Notes under the pieces: model-generated
Seen by the model: only the letters and a program-made list of their open reading frames with translations
Told to the model about the DNA's origin: nothing
Database searches by the model: none
Part shown: positions 57,171 through 64,000 of the stretch, piece by piece
Layout: each line of letters opens with the position of its first letter
Position numbering within the stretch: position 1 is the stretch's first letter
Made by a program: the position numbers and the translations under genes
Assembly (NCBI GenBank): GCA_964030475.1
Contig: CAXIPT010000001.1
Location: 1,547,761-1,611,760, forward strand
Source: Tethya wilhelma
Taxonomy: Eukaryota; Porifera; Demospongiae; Tethyida; Tethyidae
Length of the DNA stretch: 64,000 nt
Direction: 5' to 3'

Positions 57171-59245
57171 CTATGTAATACCATACATATGATAGTCCAT
57201 AATATGTTAACATGTTAATTCCTTCCATTTCAAATTCATACAGAATCTATTAATTGTCCCTACTATATACAATTATTGTTGAACTCGAAACCACCTGACA
57301 TGCATGCAATTAACTGCTCTGGAAAATCACCCTGATTCATATTATGATGTGCACTCTTAATATTAAGCTAGTATTAATTTTGTTATAAAATACAATAATC
57401 ATGCATGCATCAATAATTATTATAGTTGCATGTTCAGCATATGGAAGCATAAATAATTTCTTGAATAATGTTAGAGGGAATGAATGTACTCATAAAGTGT
57501 TGGAGAAAAGCAAAAAAAAAAAAAAAACAAGAACATTTGATTCTGTATGTAAATCGAGTTTTATTGATTGCACATTAATATTTTTGTGCATTTCCGGTCA
57601 ACAGGCATAATTATAATAATAAATAATAATAATATTATTATAGGGCTAGAAGAGGATTGCTCTAGTTCCATGCATGTTGTTGGCAGAGCTGTGAGAAAGT
57701 GATTCACTACTGAGATTGCTCATGCAGAGAGCATCTGTCATGCACTGATCATTATGAGGGAAACTACCTAGCTATAGTGTAGGACACTACTGAAGACATG
57801 ACCACAACAACAGCTATAGTACCAGTGTGCTTATTTAGCAAAGGACAGTTAAAAGAGTAGAACCACCATTATGAGTTTGACACAAATGCAAATAAGTTGA
57901 GTTGTTGCATGAAGTAATATTAGGCAACACAGTACTAATATTGTGAACCTGCCTATTATTGATATCATAGAGTCTAGAAAATTTTAACTTGAATGTTCAC
58001 ATTTGGCGGTGTTCAAAATTGTAATTTGAACTGGCAGAATAGTTGTAATAATTGTAATCATTTGTCCAATCATGCAGTATTTGGGGGTTATAAATCTCAT
58101 GCACATGCATAACAAACATGAGGTGTACATAAAGGTATGTTTGTTTTTGCAATGACAACAACATGCATGCAGTTGTTAGATCTAGAAAAGCATTTCCCTC
58201 CCTACATGAGCAGATCATTGTCAACACTCACCTCTATACGGTAACCATTGATTACATGTACCAGGAGATGATCACAATATACGTATTTTCAAGGATATAG
58301 AGCATGCAGCTCTGCCCCATGTATATTCATTCAATCAATGAAAACTACATAATAATTATAGGGACGGGGTCATGCAGGACAACACAGTTAGTGTTGTACT
58401 CATGTATATAGGTCTGTGAGGTCAAGAGGAGTACTCTGTTGAGCTGAAATCATGTCATGACCCACTGATGCCAACACATGCATGATAGATGATAACTCGC
58501 ATCTCTAGGCTTGCAAAATGATTGGCCAGCCAAAACCATAAACAAAGATCTTTGGCCAACACAACAAGTTTTTAGTAGTATTTCACAACAGGTTCTAGTA
58601 GTATTACCCATGAATCTCAAGCAGCTGCATGGAGATGTATCTTAGGGGCTTATCCACCATCCACCACAACAATTTTCCTTCTATAGCTCCAGGCCTAGGC
58701 CAAGCCTATGATTAGATAGCTACAAGACAACAAACACAATCAGTCCTCAACTCCATAGCTACTAGATAACAAATCTCCACAATCTAACCCTCAAAGACTC
58801 CCTAGTGGACCAATACTGGCCACAGTGTCTCAGAGTCATCAAACAGCTGCACCTGCCAATCCGGGGAAACACTAGCCAGGCTGCTTTTTGACCATGCAAG
58901 TACATTGATACATATAGTATGCGCAGTGTAGTACTAGCTAATACTTAAAAGGAGATATTAAATTTACTGCAGTGATCTATTATATACACACTTTATAATT
59001 GTACCACATTTATAAAGTCTGGCTGCATGGTACTGTGCAGAGGTCAGTCATCACCAGTATTCAGGGTGTTCAAGCCAAGATAGAAGCCTAATTCATACCT
59101 GAATGTGTGTGCATTTGTTTGCCATTGCCTAGCAACCAAGTTTTATAGGCAAATTGCCGGTTACTGGATGGGTGGAGGTGACAATAGAGTAGCTAGGAAT
59201 CACGGGGGTCAATGGCAGACAAACTAGTTCATACAGCACTATAAT

Positions 59246-59251
59246 GTGTGT

Positions 59252-59288
<37 letters not shown>
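59246..59288. repeat. (GT)n microsatellite
   Basis: Uninterrupted GT run in intergenic DNA. Confidence 0.85.
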
Positions 59289-59289
<1 letters not shown>

Positions 59290-59394
59290 ACATGCATGGT
59301 TAATGTGTGACTATTGTAAATATGTAAGCTCTAGCATAAATAATTAGTTTACATTACAAGGAACAAAGTCCACTTCACTCCAAAAATATCATAT

Positions 59395-60030
59395 TATAAG
59401 CAAAGTTTTGTGTGTCCGTCCGTGTGTCCGTGTGTTACGGAGGGTCACCGGAAGTGATGCGACCTCGAGCTAAAAGCTGCTTTTTCTCTGGACCATGGAG
59501 AATACAAGCTAAGAAAAGAGTGTCTAGAAAGCTAGCTTATACAGTGCTAGCCTAGGATAAAACAACAAGCGATGCAAGTATGGCTAACTGTTTTTGAGAT
59601 CGCTGACAAGGCTTACCAGTGGCATCCGTATCCGACAAAGAAGCATGATATGGGAGCCAATCTTTCACAAAAGAAGCGTAACGAGGTGAGAACACTCACT
59701 ACTAGGAGTCTGCTTCTCTGTCGCTGTACACGAAACACAGCTAGCCAGATAACGAGTTTCTTTGCCAGCTGATTGCAAAAATGGCGGAAGTCGGAAAAGG
59801 GTCGTCTGTGACGTCACGTAGTAAGTAAAAATTGCTGAGCTGGCCTGGCTAAAAGCAGAGGGCTAAAAGAGTAGCATGCAGTGCCTGCATGCATGCTTTC
59901 CTTTCATTGAATTTATTGTAGTATGCCTGTGCACAGATCTAGCTGTAAACATCAGTATACTTCATACACAAGCAAGGAGCGTGGCGAGCGAAGCGAGCCA
60001 CACTCCTTGTACATAATAAACTCAATTTTA
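59395..60030 (+). repeat. Dispersed repeat with inverted arm shared with 60508-60722
   Basis: The left part matches 10670-11045. Bases 59613-59822 are the inverted copy of 60508-60722 (GGCATCCGTATCCGACAAAG, GTACACGAAACACAGCTAG, CGTCTGTGACGTCA and complements), giving a large foldback around about 690 bases. A GC-rich palindrome (GTGGCGAGCGAAGCGAGCCAC) is at 59982-60002. Confidence 0.7.
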
Positions 60031-60367
60031 GTAGTTACTAGTACTGTAGATCAGGAAATTTTACATATTAATTGCCAATTTTGACTAATTCAGTAAAGAT
60101 TCCCATAATTATATGCTTTCAATTACACTGCACTAGTGGCAAAAAATTTAACAGCAAAAATTTCCCAATCCACAGTAATTGTCATATTTAACAATAATTA
60201 AATTATAAAACATGATTTTATTCATGTTGATCAAACTGAACACTTACTAAATTCATACTGGTCTGAGTATGTCTACACATAACATAATTACATTATGACT
60301 CTGTGGAGTGGAGTGCTCTTCCTGCATGATATTTCTTCCTCTCATATCCCCTCCTGTACTGTATGGA

Positions 60368-60403
60368 GAGAACAACGCCATGTACCAACCATTGAAGTAG
60401 AGC
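60368..60403 (-). pseudogene. Fragment of TMEM216 exon 1
   Basis: About 36 bases match the start of TMEM216 exon 1 near 53197-53232 (AACAACGCC...GTACCAACCATTGAAGTAGAG) with two or three differences, encoding the FNGWY region. The flanks do not match. It is probably a small duplication carried by an element. Confidence 0.65.
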
Positions 60404-60507
60404 GTTGCTAGATGCATGCAAGCACAGGTATCTGCATAGTAATAAAGGGACAGTGAAAGGTATAATGGCAGGCACTGCCTTTGCTATTTGGCCACCCAGT
60501 TTACCTC

Positions 60508-60722
60508 ACTACATGACGTCACAGACGACCCTTTTCCGACTTCCTCCATTGCCAAAGAAACTCGTTATCTTACTAGCTGTGTTTCATGTGTTTCGTGTAC
60601 AGTGACAGAGAAGCAGACTCCTAGAAGCAAAATCTCTCCCCTTGCTACGCTTCTTTTGTGTGAGATTGGCTGCTCTATCACGCTTCTTTGTCGGATACGG
60701 CATATGATACGGATGCCAGTAG
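60508..60722 (-). repeat. Right arm of the 59613-60722 foldback
   Basis: Inverted copy of 59613-59822. It lies about 130 bases before the TSPO start codon, so it may contain or overlap the TSPO promoter. Confidence 0.7.
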
Positions 60723-60850
60723 CTCCACCCACATTTACATTGCACCTCACGAACCCAGCTCCACCCACTATTAAAGTTAGCGACGACGTTACTAATCGTT
60801 ACACAACTGCATATTTAAAGTGATTCTGATTCAATCCTTTTCGATCCAAA

Positions 60851-61407
60851 ATGGTGTCTCGTGTGGCTGAGTATTTGCCAATAGCAGGGGCAGTGCTTCT
60901 GCCCAATCTTGGTGGATTCTTTGGCTCCTTTTCAACCAGAGCAGGGATGCCATGGTATGATACACTCAAAAAGCCATGGTTCCAGCCTCCTAAGTGGCTG
61001 TTTGCTCCTGTTTGGACTTGCATCTACACCTCAATCGGTGTGTCATCTTATCTGATATGGAAGGAAGGAGGTTTTCAGGAGCAAGCACTTCCTCTGGCAT
61101 TGTATGGTACCCAGCTGGCTCTCAACTGGGTATGGTCACCACTCTTCTTTCGATATCGAAAAATGGGTCTTGTAAGTTTCAATATTGTGTCTACGGTTTG
61201 GGGAACATTTGTTATATTTTCTATACACTTTAGGCGCTTGTGGATATCGTTGGCTTATGGGGAAGTATTGCTGCTTCAATTGTCGTCTTTTATCCTGTCA
61301 ACCAAACAGCTGCCATGCTCCTTGTACCACATCTTTGTTGGATCTCTTTTGCTACCCTAATAAACTACAAGATTTGGAGTCTCAACAAAGACAACAAAGA
61401 TAGCTAA
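60851..61407 (+). CDS. TSPO: Translocator protein TSPO
   Basis: Two exons, 60851-61171 and 61234-61407, with a 62-base phase-0 intron (donor GTAAGTTT, acceptor CTTTAG), giving 164 residues (human 169). Five hydrophobic segments fit the TSPO/MBR fold of the outer mitochondrial membrane. Family blocks: PWYDTLKKPWFQPPKWLFAP, PVWTCIYTSIGVSSYLIWKE, LYGTQLALNWVWSPLFF, ALVDIV. Near the end, ATLINYKIW fits the cholesterol-recognition pattern (L, Y, K spacing) of the family. It binds porphyrins and sterols in animals; the exact role is debated even there. ATG at 60851 follows ATCCAAA and gives the expected N-terminus. Confidence 0.95.
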
Positions 61408-61663
61408 ACAAACTGTACATTTTTTTGTTGAAACTTAGTCTTTAACTTGTGTGTTATAGTGCTGCAGTGTGTACGTGTGTGAGGTGTGATTGAGTGATTG
61501 TGTACATGTGTACTTTGTGAGTAAAATTTGAATTGCCAGTTAATTAGATTTACGGTACATGCTTACCATTCAACCACGTGGTCGAAACACACAATAGAGC
61601 CACTTTGAGGCCACAACAATTTTATAAACAGTTCAGTCCGGTCCCTCTGAAGCTCCAGGCAAC

Positions 61664-62276
61664 ATGTCACAGGCTCAACAACAGACTCCAGCCGCCACGG
61701 GTGCTCCTCCAGCTCACACGAATAGAGGCATTGTGAAACAAGTAAGACAAACGGGATGATACTCGGGGTAGTTTGACGTGGAGAGTTTATGATGGTGATG
61801 ATTAATTGGAAGTTGAAACAATGAGTGTTCATTGTAAATTTGTGACAATGATATAAATGTGACTAAGGAGTGAGTCTTGAAGTATACCAAACCATTCCTT
61901 TCTAATGGGTTATTTCTGTAAATGTTTCACAATTATGTGCAGCAATGTGTAGTTATGGCCTGCAAGGTTCATTTGATATAACATACAATTTTATTTTGTG
62001 TTGTGCTTTGTCAGTTAATAACCCACTATTCTTTGTCTGTCCTCAATTATTCAGTAGGAGCATTGTATGTCTATATATCTCCTATAATTACACTAATGTT
62101 TGCTATTTCTTGGCCTTCCTCTTCCACCGTGTGGTCTGGAGAGGAAGACACATCACACAACATGCAAGGAGGCATTTAACACTTCCTACAAGTGTACATC
62201 CAGCACTTCATCCTGTTACTGTGACATATACTCACCTCCTACCTTGCAACAGTGTCCCTTCCCGTCCTCACACACG

Positions 62277-62344
<68 letters not shown>

Positions 62345-62866
62345 ACCTATTCAAGGAAACGAGCATCTCAGCACAAACCATAAANCAGTATGTATTGAAG
62401 AGACTGACCAGAACCTTTTTGATGTCAAAGCTCATTGTTGGTCTGTGTAGTTGCCTTCAGTGTCACAATTTACAAAAGTCTTTGAAAAGGGCAGCTAGTA
62501 TAAAGCTTTTGTAGTTTCTAGCTACGTACTGAATGTGTAGTCACTGTCTATTTGTTCTCTCTCTGTGCAGCTGTCGTTGAACATGTCAGAGATGGGTCAA
62601 CCATAAGAGTGATGCTTGTTCCATCTTTCCACCAACTCACTGTCGCCATGTCGGGAATCAAGGTGTGTGTGCCTGTGTTGCTGTTGTTGTAATAAGGATA
62701 CCACTTTCATTACTGAAAGTAGTCCCATTGTGTTCAAGTACCATTGTTACTTGGTTGCTAATGGGCTTCAGTGGTTTACTTAGGCTTCTTTGGGCTAGTC
62801 GATGTGGATTGAGGTCAACCAGAGTAACCACTGGGAGCAAATAGTTGGAATTGTAGGAAGAAATTT

Positions 62867-62933
<67 letters not shown>

Positions 62934-63954
62934 GTGTGTCTATAGTGTCCCACAATCAGACGTGATGGAGAGAAGGAGGTTGCAGAGCCTTTTGCTGAGG
63001 AGGCTAGGTATTTCACAGAGGCCCGACTGCTCCAGAGAGAGGTCAAAGTGTCGTTGGAAGGAGTGTCAAACCAGTTGGTCCTGGCTACTGTACTGCACCC
63101 AGTGAGTATACAAATGAGAGCACATACACTGAGAGAATACATGGGATGCAGTGGAATATGCAAAGAAACTACTTTATCTCATTTTTGCTGTAAATCCAGG
63201 CAGGAAGCATTGCAGAGCTATTGTTGAAACTAGGGTTTGCTCGCTGTGTAGACTGGAGTATGGCATTTGTCTCAAAGGGAAGGGACAAACTAAGAGCAGC
63301 GGAAAGGTGAGTTTAATCATATCCATTCCTTTGTACATTAATAATTAGAGTAGTGTCTGGTAATGGTGGGTAAATTCACATGCTACATCTTATTACTTAT
63401 TCAAAAGGCTGTCAATATCTATATCTTTCATTTGTTGATGTGCACTCATGTTCTCAGGGAGGCTAAGCAGAAACAGCTGCGTATCTGGAAGGGCTATGCC
63501 CCAGCTGCCGCTCCTGAGATCAGCACCAAGACAAAGAACTTCACTGGAAAGGTAGTAGAGATCGGAAATGGTGACAACCTTGTCGTAAAAACTGGAGAGA
63601 ACAGCTTCCAGAAAATATTCTTCTCAAGTTTAAGACCACCAAGGTATGTTTATGTCTGTCTGTAAAATTGCACCTCTTGTTGGCTTGTTGCAAGAGAAGA
63701 ATAATAAGACACAACACAAAATCACACCAATCTTCCTTGGTCTAGAGTGTGGGCAGTAGCTCTGAATTTAGTTCCTGTATCTTCATTGGTTGAAGTAACA
63801 ACCCCCCATCCCTCCCCCCCTTTCCCCCCTCACAGACAACAACAGCCCAGGGACGATGAGCCTGCCCCCAGTGGTGCTCAGAAGAGACCCCTCTACGATA
63901 TCCCGTACATGTTTGAGGCCAGAGAATTCATGAGGAAGAAACTTATAGGGAAGA

Positions 63955-63956
<2 letters not shown>
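61664..63956 (+). CDS. SND1: SND1 (Tudor-SN), 5' part, runs to the window end
   Basis: Seen exons: 61664-61741, 62571-62662, 62946-63101, 63200-63306, 63458-63643, 63836-63956; the gene continues past 64000. The first exon ([20 protein letters not shown], then RGIVKQ) matches the SND1 N-terminus. The next exon starts within the second nuclease-like domain ([20 protein letters not shown]), followed by [43 protein letters not shown] and, in the last exon, [23 protein letters not shown]1 is a staphylococcal-nuclease-like and Tudor protein of RNA processing and RISC. About 170 residues of the first SN domain have no exon between 61742 and 62570, and the phases (0 then 1) do not fit, so exons are missing, probably through an assembly error near the CA run and the N at 62385. 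Confidence 0.9.
62279..62340. repeat. (CA)n microsatellite in SND1 intron
   Basis: Long CA run followed by an N at 62385; a likely place for a collapsed or misjoined assembly. Confidence 0.9.
62872..62928. repeat. (CT)n microsatellite before an SND1 acceptor
   Basis: CT run ending 17 bases before the exon at 62946; it serves as a very long pyrimidine tract. Confidence 0.9.

Positions 63957-64000
<44 letters not shown>
63957..64000. repeat. (GT)n microsatellite starting at an SND1 donor
   Basis: The donor GTGTGT is the first unit of a GT run that reaches the window end. Confidence 0.9.

Noticed and set aside
62100..62514. Open frames through the CA run in the SND1 intron
   Set aside because: They are repeat-driven and contain an N; no similarity to the missing SND1 domain.

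Overview
The window reads as nuclear DNA of an invertebrate animal, most likely a marine sponge (demosponge); that placement is inferred from protein style and compact AT-rich genes and was not tested by any search. Genes have short GT-AG introns. Recognisable orthologues are animal ones (PLD, MYLIP, TMEM216, TSPO, SND1). The intergenic DNA is full of short non-autonomous inverted-repeat elements and microsatellites. Four single-base N positions (4164, 17880, 18396, 62385) mark assembly uncertainty.

Region 1 (about 2-41 kb) is a one-directional tandem array, all on the minus strand, of one family of small secreted proteins. I count nine intact genes (called A, B, C, D, F, H, I, J, K here) and six broken or partial copies. 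Each intact gene has a 66-72 base first exon that encodes only a signal peptide, a phase-0 intron of 66-168 bases, and one second exon for a mature protein of 183-189 residues. The mature protein has two conserved cysteines, a nearly invariant framework and a C-terminus ending YFLVEFL or nearly so. Many copies have a TATA box 90-260 bases upstream of the ATG. I do not recognise the family, and its function is unknown. Copies D-E and F-G are the product of one block duplication, later invaded by mobile elements. Copies I, J, K and two broken copies form a distinct subfamily at the right end.

Between the array genes lie decayed element-derived coding regions (5.2-6.1 kb and 15.6-17.4 kb, the second split by an inserted element with a 9-base target duplication) and at least eight families of inverted-repeat elements.

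Region 2 (about 46-53 kb) holds three conserved cellular genes: the C-terminal half of a phospholipase D (+), a MYLIP-type FERM-RING ubiquitin ligase (+) and, convergent with it, the ciliary transition-zone protein TMEM216 (-).

Region 3 (53.5-56.2 kb) holds two long intronless coiled-coil genes transcribed divergently from a 250-base shared promoter. One carries a glycine-rich hydrophobic segment between two coiled coils. They stand out among intron-containing neighbours and are a candidate two-component helical system.

Region 4 (56.2-64 kb) is repeat-rich, then holds TSPO (+) and the 5' part of SND1 (+). SND1 runs off the end and appears to lack the exons for its first nuclease-like domain.

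The strongest leads are the tandem secreted family, with loop diversity in a fixed framework, and the divergent intronless coiled-coil pair.
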